A DNA stretch of 64,000 nucleotides from NCBI RefSeq assembly GCF_014529705.1, contig NZ_JAANIH010000002.1, forward strand, positions 182,185 to 246,184, read 5' to 3'. Source of the DNA: Bradyrhizobium campsiandrae. Lineage in GTDB: Bacteria; Pseudomonadota; Alphaproteobacteria; Rhizobiales; Xanthobacteraceae. Below are positions 1-8,250 of the stretch, one piece after another; the stretch's first letter is position 1; every line of letters begins with the position of its first letter. The position numbers and the translations under genes were made by a program. The notes under the pieces are model-generated. The model worked only from the letters and a program-made list of their open reading frames with translations, was not told where the DNA came from and did no database searches.

Positions 1-481
1 AGCCCTGCCCTTCCATGCGCCGGCGCATCGACTTGATGATCTCGACGCGCGTCATGATGTTCTGGTGCAGTTTTTCGCGACGCAAATCGAGGAAGCGGTA
101 CTTCAGGCGGATATCTTCAGGGTATTCCTGGTCGCCGAACACGGGCAGCGGCAAATCGCCGGCGGGGCCCAGCACCTCGATCTCACTGACATAGACCTCG
201 ACCTTGCCGGTCGGCAGATCGTCATTGTCGGTGCCCTCGGGGCGGCGGCGGACCTTGCCGTCCATCTTGACCACGAATTCCGAGCGCAGCTTTTCGGCCA
301 GCGAGAACGCCGGCGAGTCCGGGTCGACCACGCACTGGGTCAGGCCGTAATGGTCGCGCAAATCGATGAACAGCACGCCGCCATGGTCGCGAACGCGATG
401 GACCCAGCCCGAGAGGCGGATGGTCTCGCCGATGTTGCTCTCGCGGAGCGCGCCGCATGTATGTGACCGGTAGCGATGCAT
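1..481 (-). CDS. aspS: Aspartyl-tRNA synthetase, N-terminal part (runs off the window)
   Basis: The minus strand from the ATG at 481 encodes the anticodon-binding OB-fold of AspRS: it begins [19 protein letters not shown] and continues with [20 protein letters not shown] and [14 protein letters not shown], all AspRS hallmarks. The protein charges tRNA-Asp (and often tRNA-Asn in alphaproteobacteria) in the cytosol. Only about 160 codons are present; the catalytic domain lies left of position 1. In many alphaproteobacteria aspS sits near rnd; here rnd lies about 9 kb away on the other strand. The divergent neighbour is selO, with 194 bp between them. Confidence 0.93.
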   Translation of the reverse strand, partial: MHRYRSHTCGALRESNIGETIRLSGWVHRVRDHGGVLFIDLRDHYGLTQCVVDPDSPAFSLAEKLRSEFVVKMDGKVRRRPEGTDNDDLPTGKVEVYVSEIEVLGPAGDLPLPVFGDQEYPEDIRLKYRFLDLRREKLHQNIMTRVEIIKSMRRRMEGQG

Positions 482-675
482 GGTCGTCCCAAAATCAATG
501 TCGGAGGATACGAATCGGACGGCCAAGGGCCGGTCCGACGTTGCGGCAGGGTTTACCCGACGAGACCGGGTGCGGCAACCAAGGGAACGGGCTGTTTTGG
601 GCCGAAAGCGCCCATTTTTAGCCGATTGGGCTCCCGGCCTTTGCCATCCCGCGTTCCCCGCCTATCTTTACCTCC

Positions 676-2148
676 ATGACCGTCCATTTCCCGTTCCAGA
701 ACTCCTATTCGGCGCTGCCGGACAGCTTCTTCGCCCGCGTCGCGCCGACCCCTGTCTCGGCTCCCCGGCTGATCAAGCTGAACCGGCCGCTGGCGGTCCA
801 GCTCGGGCTCGATCCTGATCTCCTGGAGACCCCTGAGGGCGCCGAGATCCTGGCCGGCAAGACGGTTCCATCGGGCGCCGATCCCATCGCCATGGCCTAT
901 GCCGGCCACCAGTTCGGCCATTTCGTGCCCCAGCTCGGCGACGGCCGCGCCATCCTGCTCGGCGAGGTCATCGATCGCGACGGCGTTCGCCGCGATATCC
1001 AGCTCAAGGGCTCAGGCCCGACCCCGTTCTCCCGCCGCGGCGACGGCCGCGCTGCGCTGGGGCCGGTCTTGCGCGAATACATCGTCAGCGAAGCCATGTT
1101 CGCGCTCGGCATTCCGACCACGCGCTCGCTCGCCGCCGTCGTCACCGGCGAGCACGTCATCCGTGAGACCGCGCTGCCCGGCGCGGTGCTGACGCGCGTC
1201 GCCTCGAGCCATATCCGCGTCGGCACCTTCCAGTTCTTCGCCGTGCGCCGCGACACCGAGGCGCTGCGCCGGCTCGCCGATCATGTCATCAGCCGGCACT
1301 ATCAGGATCTGCTGCAGGCCGAGCGGCCCTATCACGCCCTGCTCGCCGCCGTCGTCGCGCGCCAGGCCGAGCTGATCGCGCGCTGGCTCTTGGTCGGCTT
1401 CATCCATGGCGTGATGAACACCGACAACTCGTCCATTTCTGGCGAGACCATCGATTACGGCCCCTGCGCCTTCATGGATGCCTACAACCCCTCGCAGGTG
1501 TTTTCGTCGATCGACGAGATGGGCCGCTACGCCTATGCCAACCAGCCGCGCATTGCCTTGTGGAATCTGACGCGCCTCGCCGAATGCCTGCTGCCGCTGT
1601 TCTCCGACGACCAGGAGAAGGCGGTCGCGGAAGCGCAGGACATTCTCGGCGCTTTCGGCGAGACGTTCAGCGCCGCCTATCAGGCCGGCCTGCGCAAGAA
1701 GGTCGGCCTGTTCACCGAGCGCGACGGCGACGAGGCGCTGATCCAGGACCTGCTCGACGCCATGGCCAAGGACCAGGCCGACTTCACCCTCACCTTCCGC
1801 AAGCTCGGCGACGCCGCCGTCGATGACGGCGCCGATGTCCGCGCGCAGTTCATGGAGCCCGCAGCCTTCGACGAATGGGCCGGCCGCTGGCGCGCACGCA
1901 TCGCGCTGGAGCCGCAGACTGCGATTGAGCGGCAAGCCGCGATGCACGCCGTCAACCCAATGTTCATCCCGCGCAACCACCGCGTCGAGGCCGTGATCCA
2001 GGCCGCGGTGAACGACGACAATTACGCGCCGTTCGAGGAACTGGTAAAGGTGCTGGCGAAGCCGTATGAGGATCAACCGGCCTACGCGGCCTACGCCGAT
2101 CCGCCGCTGCCGGATCAGCGGGTGTTGCAGACGTTTTGCGGGACGTGA
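676..2148 (+). CDS. selO: SelO/YdiU family protein adenylyltransferase (pseudokinase fold)
   Basis: A 490-residue protein of the SelO (UPF0061) family, which transfers AMP to Ser/Thr/Tyr of target proteins and is linked to oxidative stress. Visible family features are the nucleotide-binding stretch [12 protein letters not shown] (86-97), [18 protein letters not shown] (108-125, with the ATP-contacting Lys at 111), the helix Glu at 139, and the metal/catalytic segment GVMNTDNSS (245-253) followed by IDYGPCAF with its metal-binding Asp near 260. A Cys lies three residues from the C-terminus (FCGT), where many SelO proteins carry Cys or selenocysteine. Length matches the family. It appears monocistronic. 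Confidence 0.92.
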   Translation: MTVHFPFQNSYSALPDSFFARVAPTPVSAPRLIKLNRPLAVQLGLDPDLLETPEGAEILAGKTVPSGADPIAMAYAGHQFGHFVPQLGDGRAILLGEVIDRDGVRRDIQLKGSGPTPFSRRGDGRAALGPVLREYIVSEAMFALGIPTTRSLAAVVTGEHVIRETALPGAVLTRVASSHIRVGTFQFFAVRRDTEALRRLADHVISRHYQDLLQAERPYHALLAAVVARQAELIARWLLVGFIHGVMNTDNSSISGETIDYGPCAFMDAYNPSQVFSSIDEMGRYAYANQPRIALWNLTRLAECLLPLFSDDQEKAVAEAQDILGAFGETFSAAYQAGLRKKVGLFTERDGDEALIQDLLDAMAKDQADFTLTFRKLGDAAVDDGADVRAQFMEPAAFDEWAGRWRARIALEPQTAIERQAAMHAVNPMFIPRNHRVEAVIQAAVNDDNYAPFEELVKVLAKPYEDQPAYAAYADPPLPDQRVLQTFCGT

Positions 2149-2162
2149 GGCAAGCTCGGTGC

Positions 2163-2253
2163 GTAGGGTGGATTAGCCGAAGGCGTAATCCACCAATTCT
2201 CCGACGCGCGCGGAAAGCAAAGAGGTGGATTACGCTTCGCTAATCCACCCTAC
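2163..2253. repeat. 91-bp palindromic repeat, left copy flanking the RAYT gene
   Basis: Two arms of about 30 nt (GTAGGGTGGATTAGCCGAAG at the left; its near reverse complement ending CTAATCCACCCTAC at the right) surround a GC-rich centre. A second copy in the same orientation lies at 2860-2950, and the two differ at only a few positions. The right arm overlaps the stop codon of the transposase gene at 2250-2252. The arrangement resembles REP/BIME elements mobilised by REP-associated tyrosine transposases. Confidence 0.9.
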
Positions 2254-2789
2254 GGGCCTGCCTGTTCTCCGAATTCGCCTGCGACCTTCGTGTCGCCACC
2301 CCAATCTTCCGGAAACAACCCCGCGCGGACGTCGCGATGAAATGATGAATAAGGCCAGTCGCTCACCTTCGAAACAAGCCCGTGTTTGACGGGATTGTAA
2401 TAGCAATATTCAACGTGGCGCGCGTAATCGGCCTCATCACGGATCAGATGCTCCCAGAACCGGCGTTGCCAGATGCCGCGCTCATTCCTGGCGCGCCGAA
2501 CGGCGCTCAGCCGTTCATTTGCCGGGAGCGCTTTCGCGAAACGTGTCTTGATCAATCGCCAACGGAGCGAAAAATCCGCGTCGCCAGGCGGTAACTTCTA
2601 GATGGCGTGCAGATGATCCGGAAGGACCACGAAAGCATCAATCTCGAAAGGATGTCTCTTGCGCGTTGCAGCGACGGCGTCCCGCAGAATGTCGATCCGG
2701 TCGGTCAAGAGAGCCTTCCACCGATCGAGCAGGTTCACCGTGAAGAACCAGCATCCTCCGGGAACGAATGCGCGGCGATAGTCGGACAT
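2250..2789 (-). pseudogene. REP-associated tyrosine transposase (RAYT, IS200-like), interrupted by an in-frame TAG
   Basis: Read from the ATG at 2789 (MSDYRRAFVPGGCWFFTVNL) the frame reaches the HUH motif DHLHAI, then meets TAG at 2598-2600, and continues in the same frame as KLPPGDADFSLRWRLIKTRF, then RRFWEHLIRDEADYARHVEY and YNPVKHGLV (catalytic Tyr region) to a stop at 2250. Related proteins usually have Trp after HAI (HAIW), so the simplest history is TGG to TAG. Both halves keep the family motifs with no frameshift, so the lesion looks recent. RAYTs nick and join REP sequences; two matching palindromic repeats flank this gene. Full length would be about 179 residues, normal for the family. 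Confidence 0.85.
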
Positions 2790-2859
2790 GCGCGACGGAT
2801 ATCGCAATTTTGAGTTGATTGAAAGTGCCGTGCATCGCTGATGGCGACAAGCCGGGTAC

Positions 2860-2950
2860 GTAGGGTGGATGAGCCGAAGGCGCAATCCACCACGTCTCCG
2901 ACGCGCGCGGGAAGCAAAGAGGTGGATTACGCTTCGCTAATCCACCCTAC
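2860..2950. repeat. 91-bp palindromic repeat, right copy flanking the RAYT gene
   Basis: Second, same-orientation copy of the element at 2163-2253, with the same 5' arm (GTAGGGTGGATGAGCCGAAG) and 3' arm (GGATTACGCTTCGCTAATCC, then ACCCTAC). It lies upstream of the transposase start and ends 121 bp before the phosphodiesterase gene. Confidence 0.9.
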
Positions 2951-2978
2951 GCAGCGCGTGTTGTGGAAACGGGAACCG

Positions 2979-2996
2979 CTGTCATCAAACTGAAAC
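2979..2996 (+). promoter_or_regulatory. Candidate Pho box upstream of the phosphodiesterase/ABC operon
   Basis: CTGTCAT at 2979-2985 and CTGAAAC at 2990-2996 are separated by CAAA, giving the 11-bp period of PhoB half-sites (consensus CTGTCAT, 4 nt, CTGTCAT or CTGTCAC). The first half is exact and the second has two mismatches. It lies 75 bp before the first ATG of an operon for phosphodiester use, which fits phosphate-starvation control. Found by eye; not scored against a matrix. Confidence 0.6.
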
Positions 2997-3071
2997 ATAC
3001 GCGCTCTAACGCCCTGCCAGGGCCGTCCTGCCGGGGGCGCCCATCCTCCAGCAGCCCCGACAAAGCGCACC

Positions 3072-3923
3072 ATGCCCTTCAAGTTCATCCACATCACCGA
3101 CACGCATCTCGCGAACCCCGGCTTGACACTCTATGGCCTCGACCCGCGCGCGCGGCTGGACGCGGCGGTCGCCGACATCAACAGGCACCAGTCGGATGCC
3201 GCGTTTGCGGTCGTGACCGGCGACCTCACCCATTGGGGCGAACCCGAGTCCTACGCCAATTTCGCCGAGGCGATGGCGGCGCTGAAAATGCCTTACGTCG
3301 CCATGGTCGGCAATCACGACAAGCGTGTCGCCTGCCTCGACGGCCTCAAGGCCGCGCCGCGCGATCCCAATGGCTTCGTGCAGGGCACCCGCACCACCGA
3401 GCACGGCCTGTTCGTGTTCCTGGACACGCTGGACGAGACCAGCCACGCCGGCGAGATGTGCGCCAGGCGCTTCGACTGGCTGGCGAAGACGCTGGCGGCC
3501 GCGCCCGCCGACCAGCCGTTCGTCGTGTTCATGCACCATCCGCCCTTCCCGGTCGGGGTCCGCGCGATGGACGACATCGCGCTGAAGCAGAGCGCGGAGT
3601 TCGCCGAGGTGATCGCGCCCTATCGGTCGCGGATCCGCCATCTCTTCTTCGGCCATGTGCACCGGCCGATCTTCGGCAGCTATGGCAAGATTCCGTTCTC
3701 GACGCTGCGCGGCACCAATCATCAGGTCTGGTTCGAACTCGACGCCAACGCCGCGGACCATCTCGCCAGCCACGAGCCGCCGGCCTATGGCGTGGTGCTG
3801 ATCGACGATCAGAACCTCGTCGTGCACAGCCACGACTTCCTCGACACCAGTCTGCGCTTCCCGTTCGAGCCCCCTGCCGGAGTGGACGGTCGCGACTATG
3901 CGCTCAACTTCCCGGCGCGGTGA
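3072..3923 (+). CDS. GpdQ-like binuclear metallophosphodiesterase
   Basis: A 283-residue calcineurin-type phosphoesterase without a signal peptide, so cytosolic. Metal-binding motifs are in order: DTH (Asp10, His12), GDLTHWG (Asp51), GNHD (Asn81, His82), MHHPPFPVG (His155/156) and GHVH (His195, His197). The N-terminus (ITDTHL...LYGLD), the MHHPPxPxG...MD stretch and GTNHQV match glycerophosphodiesterase GpdQ more closely than the UgpQ (GDPD) type. Permease and binding-protein genes of a Ugp-like transporter follow directly, the first 1 bp after the stop. The inferred role is hydrolysis of imported glycerophosphodiesters or similar diesters. The ribosome site is weak. A cyclic-nucleotide phosphodiesterase role cannot be excluded. 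Confidence 0.82.
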   Translation: MPFKFIHITDTHLANPGLTLYGLDPRARLDAAVADINRHQSDAAFAVVTGDLTHWGEPESYANFAEAMAALKMPYVAMVGNHDKRVACLDGLKAAPRDPNGFVQGTRTTEHGLFVFLDTLDETSHAGEMCARRFDWLAKTLAAAPADQPFVVFMHHPPFPVGVRAMDDIALKQSAEFAEVIAPYRSRIRHLFFGHVHRPIFGSYGKIPFSTLRGTNHQVWFELDANAADHLASHEPPAYGVVLIDDQNLVVHSHDFLDTSLRFPFEPPAGVDGRDYALNFPAR

Positions 3924-3924
3924 C

Positions 3925-4875
3925 ATGAGCCTTGCCGAACCCGCGGCTCTCCCGGTCGCGACGTCGGCGGCACCGCGTCTCAATGTCCTGAAGCGGTTCA
4001 CGAGCCGCTTCAAGGCCTCGCTGCCGGCCTACCTGCTGCTGCTGCCCTCGCTGATCTTCCTGGCGCTGTTCACCTATGGCGCGATGAGCCGCGTGCTCAT
4101 CGACGCACTCTACCAGCGCGCGACGCCAAAGGCGCCGCTCCGCTTCGTCGGGCTCGACAATATCAGTGCCGTGCTGACCGACCCCGCCTTCACCGGCGCT
4201 GTCGTCAACAACCTCATCTATGCACTGGGCACCGCGATCCCGAGCATCGGCCTTGCGCTGTTGTTCGCGCTGGCGCTGGCGCGCACCAACGCCGTCACCA
4301 GTGCGCTGCGGGCGGCGCTGTTCCTGCCGGTGCTGATCCCGATGGTGGCGGCCTCCGCGCTGTTCCTCTTCATCTTCCTGCCCAATGTCGGCCTGCTCGA
4401 CCACTACATCGGCCGCCTGCTGCCGGTGCTGCCGAACTGGCTTGGCGACCCCGACGTCGCGCTCACCGCGATCATGATCATCACGATCTGGAAGAATGCG
4501 GGCTACTACATGCTGTTCTTCCTGGCGGGCCTCCAGGCCGTCCCTGAAGACGTCATGGAAGCCGCGCATCTCGATGGTGCCGGCCCCTTCATGCGGCTGC
4601 GCTACATCATCCTGCCGGAGCTCAAGCCCACCTTCCTGTTCGTCACCGTGATCGCCACCCTCAACGCGGTGACGCAGGTCGACCACGTCTTCGTCCTGAC
4701 CCAGGGTGGCCCGTCCAACGCAACCAACCTCGTGCTGTTCTACATCTATCAGCAGGCGGTCGAGCATTTCGACGTCGGCAAGGCCTCGGCCGCGACGCTT
4801 CTGACGCTCGCCGCCCTGATGGCCCTCACCGCACTGTCGTTCCGCACCATGGCCAAGCGCGAGGGCGGGCCATGA
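3925..4875 (+). CDS. ABC transporter permease, UgpA/MalF type
   Basis: A 316-residue inner-membrane permease with about six hydrophobic segments (the first, LLLLPSLIFLALFTYGAM, near residues 34-51) and the EAA coupling motif EAAHLDGAGPFMRLRYI near 213-229, which docks to the ATPase. ATG at 3925 is 1 bp beyond the phosphodiesterase stop, so translation is probably coupled. The closest recognisable relatives are sn-glycerol-3-phosphate and sugar permeases of the carbohydrate uptake CUT1 class. No ATPase gene is in the operon, so the energy subunit must come from elsewhere. Confidence 0.85.
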   Translation: MSLAEPAALPVATSAAPRLNVLKRFTSRFKASLPAYLLLLPSLIFLALFTYGAMSRVLIDALYQRATPKAPLRFVGLDNISAVLTDPAFTGAVVNNLIYALGTAIPSIGLALLFALALARTNAVTSALRAALFLPVLIPMVAASALFLFIFLPNVGLLDHYIGRLLPVLPNWLGDPDVALTAIMIITIWKNAGYYMLFFLAGLQAVPEDVMEAAHLDGAGPFMRLRYIILPELKPTFLFVTVIATLNAVTQVDHVFVLTQGGPSNATNLVLFYIYQQAVEHFDVGKASAATLLTLAALMALTALSFRTMAKREGGP

Positions 4876-5741
4876 AGCTGATCGACGCCCTCTACAAGGA
4901 CGCCCCGCTCGCCACGCGCAACGAGATCACGCCGAAGCTCGGCTTCCTGCTCACGGTCGTGCTCGCGCTCGCCTGGCTGATCCCGTTCCTGTGGATGGGC
5001 GTCGCGACGCTGCGCCCGTCCTCCGACGGCATCAATCTGATGGCCGAGCTGATGCCGAGCCTGAAGCCGACGCTCGACAATGTCAGGGATGCCTGGGAGA
5101 TCGGCGATTTCCCGCGCTACGTCCTCAACACCACGATCATCTGCACCGGCATCCTCCTGGTGCAGTTCGTCACCATCACGCTGGCGGGCTTTGCCTTCGC
5201 GCGGCTCGACTTCGCCGGCAAGACGCCGATCTTCTATCTGTTCCTGATGCAGCTGATGCTGGTGCCGGTGCTGCTGATCGTGCCGAATTTGAGCCTGGTG
5301 GTGCAGCTCGGCCTCTACGACACGCTCGCCGGCGTCATGATGCCGTTCTTCGCTTCCGCCTTCGGCACCTTCCTGATGCGCCAGGCGTTCGAGGCGATTC
5401 CGACCGAGCTCGAGGACGCCGCGCTGATCGACGGCGCCAGCCTGATCCAGCGCATCCGCCACATCTACGTGCCGCTGTCGCTGCCGAGCTTCTCGGCGTT
5501 TGCGATCATCTCGGTCACCAGCCACTGGAACGACTTCCTGTGGCCGCTGATGGTGATCAACTCGCCGGACAAGCGGCCGCTCACGGTCGGGCTCTCGGTC
5601 TTTACCAAGACGGCCGAAGGCACGCAGGCATGGGGCACGATCGCCGCCGGCACGCTGATGGTGATCGCGCCGCTCCTCATCACCTTCCTGATCTTCCAGA
5701 AGCGCTTCATCAGCTCTTTCGTCACCTCAGGCATCAAATAG
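4872..5741 (+). CDS. ABC transporter permease, UgpE/MalG type
   Basis: A 289-residue second permease subunit with about six membrane segments and the EAA loop EDAALIDGASLIQRIRHIYV (about residues 182-201). Its ATG overlaps the stop of the preceding permease (ATGA at 4872-4875), as expected for a heterodimeric channel. The substrate should match the adjacent binding protein, probably a phosphodiester or glycerol phosphate, but the permease sequence alone does not fix it. Confidence 0.85.
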   Translation: MKLIDALYKDAPLATRNEITPKLGFLLTVVLALAWLIPFLWMGVATLRPSSDGINLMAELMPSLKPTLDNVRDAWEIGDFPRYVLNTTIICTGILLVQFVTITLAGFAFARLDFAGKTPIFYLFLMQLMLVPVLLIVPNLSLVVQLGLYDTLAGVMMPFFASAFGTFLMRQAFEAIPTELEDAALIDGASLIQRIRHIYVPLSLPSFSAFAIISVTSHWNDFLWPLMVINSPDKRPLTVGLSVFTKTAEGTQAWGTIAAGTLMVIAPLLITFLIFQKRFISSFVTSGIK

Positions 5742-5752
5742 GAGATTTTCCG

Positions 5753-7084
5753 ATGCTGTTCTCCCGCAGGCTCATGCTGGGCCTCGCCATGGCAGGCTCC
5801 ATGGCAAGTGCCCTCGCCGTCCCGGCGATGGCCGAAGGCCCGACCGAGATCGATTTGTTTTTCCCGGTCCCCGTCGACGGCAAGCTCGCCCGCGACATGG
5901 GCACCTTGATCAAGGAGTTCAACGAGGGTCATCCCGATATCAAGGCGACCGCGGTCTACACCGGCTCCTATGACGACACGCTGATCAAGACACGCGCCTC
6001 GATCAAGGCCGGCAAGCCGCCTTCAGCCGTGATCATGTCGGCGAACTTCCTGCTCGACATGCAGATCGAGAACGAGCTGACCAATCTCGACTCCCTGATC
6101 GCCGCCGACGGCAGCACCAAGGAAAAGTTCTTGGGCCAGTTCTTCCCCGCGCTGCAAGGCAACGCGGTGATCAACCGCTCGGTCTATGGCGTGCCCTTCC
6201 ACAATTCGACGCCGCTGCTCTACATCAACGCCGACAAGGCCAAGGAAGCCGGCCTCGATCCGGAGAAGCCGCCGCAGACCTGGGCCGAGCTCACCGACTG
6301 GGCCAAGAAGCTCACCAAGCGCGAGGGCGACAAGGTGACGCAATGGGGCATCGCGATCCCCTGCGCCTATGACTATTGCGGCTGGATGATGGAAACGCTC
6401 ACCATGAGCAATGGCGGGCGCTACTACAACGAGGAGTTCGGCGGCGAGGTCTACTACGATACGCCCTCGATGCTCGGCGCGCTGACCTGGTGGAACGACC
6501 TCGTGAGCAAGCACAAGGTCCACCCGCCCGGCGCAACGCCCGGCCCTGCCGTCAGCACCTCCTTCATCTCAGGCAATGCCGCGATGATGATGCTGTCGAC
6601 GGGCTCGCTGACTTACGTGCGCGACAACGCCAAGTTCAACTACAAGGTCGCCTTCATCCCGCGCAACGTCCGCAACGCCGTGCCGATCGGCGGCGCCTCG
6701 CTGATCATTCCCTCGGGCGTCGAGGCCGACAAGCAGAAGGCCGCATGGACGCTGATCAAGTGGATGACCTCGCCCGAGAAGAGCGCCTGGTGGAGCCGCG
6801 CCACCGGCTATTTCGCGCCCAACATGGCCGCCTACAAGACGCCTGACATGGTCGATTTCCTCAACAAGAACCCGGACGCCAAGACCGCCGTCGAGCAGCT
6901 CGACGTCGCCAAGCCCTGGTTCGCGACCTACAAGACCGTGCCCGTGCGCAAGAACCTGGAGGACGAGGTGATGCTGGTCCTCAACGGCAAGAAGCAGCCG
7001 AAGGAAGCCCTCGCCGCCGCCCAGAAAGCCGCCGACGAGACGCTGAAGCCGTACAACGCCGAGACCTCGCTGAAGCTGCCGTAA
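5753..7084 (+). CDS. Extracellular solute-binding protein family 1, UgpB-like
   Basis: A 443-residue periplasmic binding protein. The ATG at 5753 follows AGGAG (5740-5744) by 8 nt and opens a Sec signal peptide (MLFSRRLMLGLAMAGSMASA, cleavage near AMA-EGP). The mature part has the UgpB pattern: FFPVPVDGKLARDMGTLIKE, YGVPFHNSTPLLYINADKAK, GWMMETLTMSNGGRYYNEE, and MMLSTGSLTYVRDNA. It delivers substrate to the two permeases upstream. A strong hairpin follows the stop and closes the operon. The Ugp family binds glycerol-3-phosphate or its diesters; the choice here rests on the GpdQ-like partner and the candidate Pho box. Confidence 0.87.
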   Translation: MLFSRRLMLGLAMAGSMASALAVPAMAEGPTEIDLFFPVPVDGKLARDMGTLIKEFNEGHPDIKATAVYTGSYDDTLIKTRASIKAGKPPSAVIMSANFLLDMQIENELTNLDSLIAADGSTKEKFLGQFFPALQGNAVINRSVYGVPFHNSTPLLYINADKAKEAGLDPEKPPQTWAELTDWAKKLTKREGDKVTQWGIAIPCAYDYCGWMMETLTMSNGGRYYNEEFGGEVYYDTPSMLGALTWWNDLVSKHKVHPPGATPGPAVSTSFISGNAAMMMLSTGSLTYVRDNAKFNYKVAFIPRNVRNAVPIGGASLIIPSGVEADKQKAAWTLIKWMTSPEKSAWWSRATGYFAPNMAAYKTPDMVDFLNKNPDAKTAVEQLDVAKPWFATYKTVPVRKNLEDEVMLVLNGKKQPKEALAAAQKAADETLKPYNAETSLKLP

Positions 7085-7107
7085 GGCGACTGCACCGGCA
7101 CACGAAC

Positions 7108-7146
7108 TTCGGCGCCCCGCCCTACGGGGCGCCGAACGCGTTTTCG
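7108..7146. terminator. Strong hairpin between convergent genes
   Basis: A perfect 12-bp stem (TTCGGCGCCCCG at 7108-7119 with its complement at 7125-7136) and a 5-nt loop, followed by CGCGTTTTCG. It ends the transporter operon and, read the other way, lies just past the stop of the MDR gene. Confidence 0.75.
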
Positions 7147-7157
7147 GGCGCACCCAT

Positions 7158-8147
7158 TCAGATCGTCACGACGATCTTGCCGAACTGTTCGTTGGATTCC
7201 AGGAACCGATGCGCCTCGACGATGTCTTCGAACCGAAAGGTTCGGGCGATGATCGGCTTCAACGAGCCGTCCGCCAGCCCGTCGAGGATGAAGGCCTTGG
7301 CCCGTGCCAGGCGAGCGGCATCGCCGGTGATCTCGTGCACGAGGTAGCCGCGCAAGACCAGGCTCTTGGTCAGCACGTTGAACAGTGGAAACGGCGTCGG
7401 CTCGGGGCTGAGCCCGCCATATTCGAGCAGGATGCCGCCCGGCGCCATGGCCGCGGTCAACGGCTCGAACGCCGGACCGCCAACCGCGTCGAGCACCATG
7501 CGAACGCCGTTTGCACCGGCAATCTCCTCCAGCCGCAATCGGATGTCCTCTTCGGCTGAGGCGATGACATGCGCGGCGCCGGCCTCGTGCAAGGCGTGCC
7601 GCTTGGCCGAGGTCCGCGTCAGCGCGACAGGGATTGCGCCGATCCGGTTCGCGATCTGAATGGCCGCGAGCCCGACGCTGCTCGATGCGGCCGTGATGGC
7701 GACGACGTCGCCGCGCCCCAGCCCGGCGATGTCCACCAGTGCGCCATACGCCGTCAGATATTGCATCCACACGGCCGCCGCCGCCTCGAAACTAAGCTCG
7801 CGCGGATGCTTGACGATGAGGTCGACTGGAAACGTCGCAAGCTCGGCATGGGCCGGCGATCGCACCATCGAGCGCGGCGGGACGATGCTGACGGCGTCGC
7901 CCGGCGCAAACCCGGCCACGCCTTCGCCGACGGCTTCGACGATACCCGCCGCCTCCAGCCCAAGGCCCGACGGAAACGTCGCGGTCTCGATATAGGTGCC
8001 CCTGCGCAGCAGCGCATCCGCACGATTGAGGCCGAGCGCCCTCGCGCGGATCTGCACCTCGCCGCGCGCCGGCGGCGCGACGTCGACGGTCTCGATGCGC
8101 AACACTTCGGGACCGCCATGCTGATGAAAACGAAAGATCCGGGCCAT
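7158..8147 (-). CDS. Zinc-independent medium-chain dehydrogenase/reductase (quinone oxidoreductase-like)
   Basis: A 329-residue MDR-family oxidoreductase: GroES-like N-domain (MARIFRFHQHGGPEVLRIET), GLNRADALLRRG, EAAGIVEAVGEGV, then a Rossmann segment ITAASSSVGLAAIQIANRIG (about 151-170). The catalytic zinc Cys/His set and the structural four-Cys lobe are absent, as in quinone oxidoreductases that use NADPH. It is transcribed divergently from a LysR gene 103 bp away, the usual layout for a regulator and its target. The substrate is unknown. Confidence 0.82.
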   Translation of the reverse strand: MARIFRFHQHGGPEVLRIETVDVAPPARGEVQIRARALGLNRADALLRRGTYIETATFPSGLGLEAAGIVEAVGEGVAGFAPGDAVSIVPPRSMVRSPAHAELATFPVDLIVKHPRELSFEAAAAVWMQYLTAYGALVDIAGLGRGDVVAITAASSSVGLAAIQIANRIGAIPVALTRTSAKRHALHEAGAAHVIASAEEDIRLRLEEIAGANGVRMVLDAVGGPAFEPLTAAMAPGGILLEYGGLSPEPTPFPLFNVLTKSLVLRGYLVHEITGDAARLARAKAFILDGLADGSLKPIIARTFRFEDIVEAHRFLESNEQFGKIVVTI

Positions 8148-8192
8148 GGATCCACTCCAAAACAGTTGAATTGAATGGAGCTATGCCGCAGC

Positions 8193-8217
8193 CGCGGAAA
8201 CGGATAAATCGCGGAAA
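8193..8217. promoter_or_regulatory. Direct repeat in the MDR/LysR intergenic region
   Basis: CGCGGAAA occurs at 8193-8200 and again at 8210-8217, a spacing of 17 bp, in the 103-bp divergent promoter region. It is a possible regulator-binding site; no classic T-N11-A palindrome was obvious. Confidence 0.3.
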
Positions 8218-8250
8218 TCGGCGAGCAGTCGAAACCAGGAGTTTTCAATC

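Noticed and set aside
2540..2556. TTGATCAA sequence resembling half of an FNR/FixK box
   Set aside because: It lies inside the transposase coding region and lacks the TTGAT-N4-ATCAA spacing.
4991..5752. A frame through the second permease that joins the binding protein upstream of its start
   Set aside because: The real start at 5753 has a good AGGAG and signal peptide; the upstream part is out of frame with the permease, which is clearly the coding frame there.
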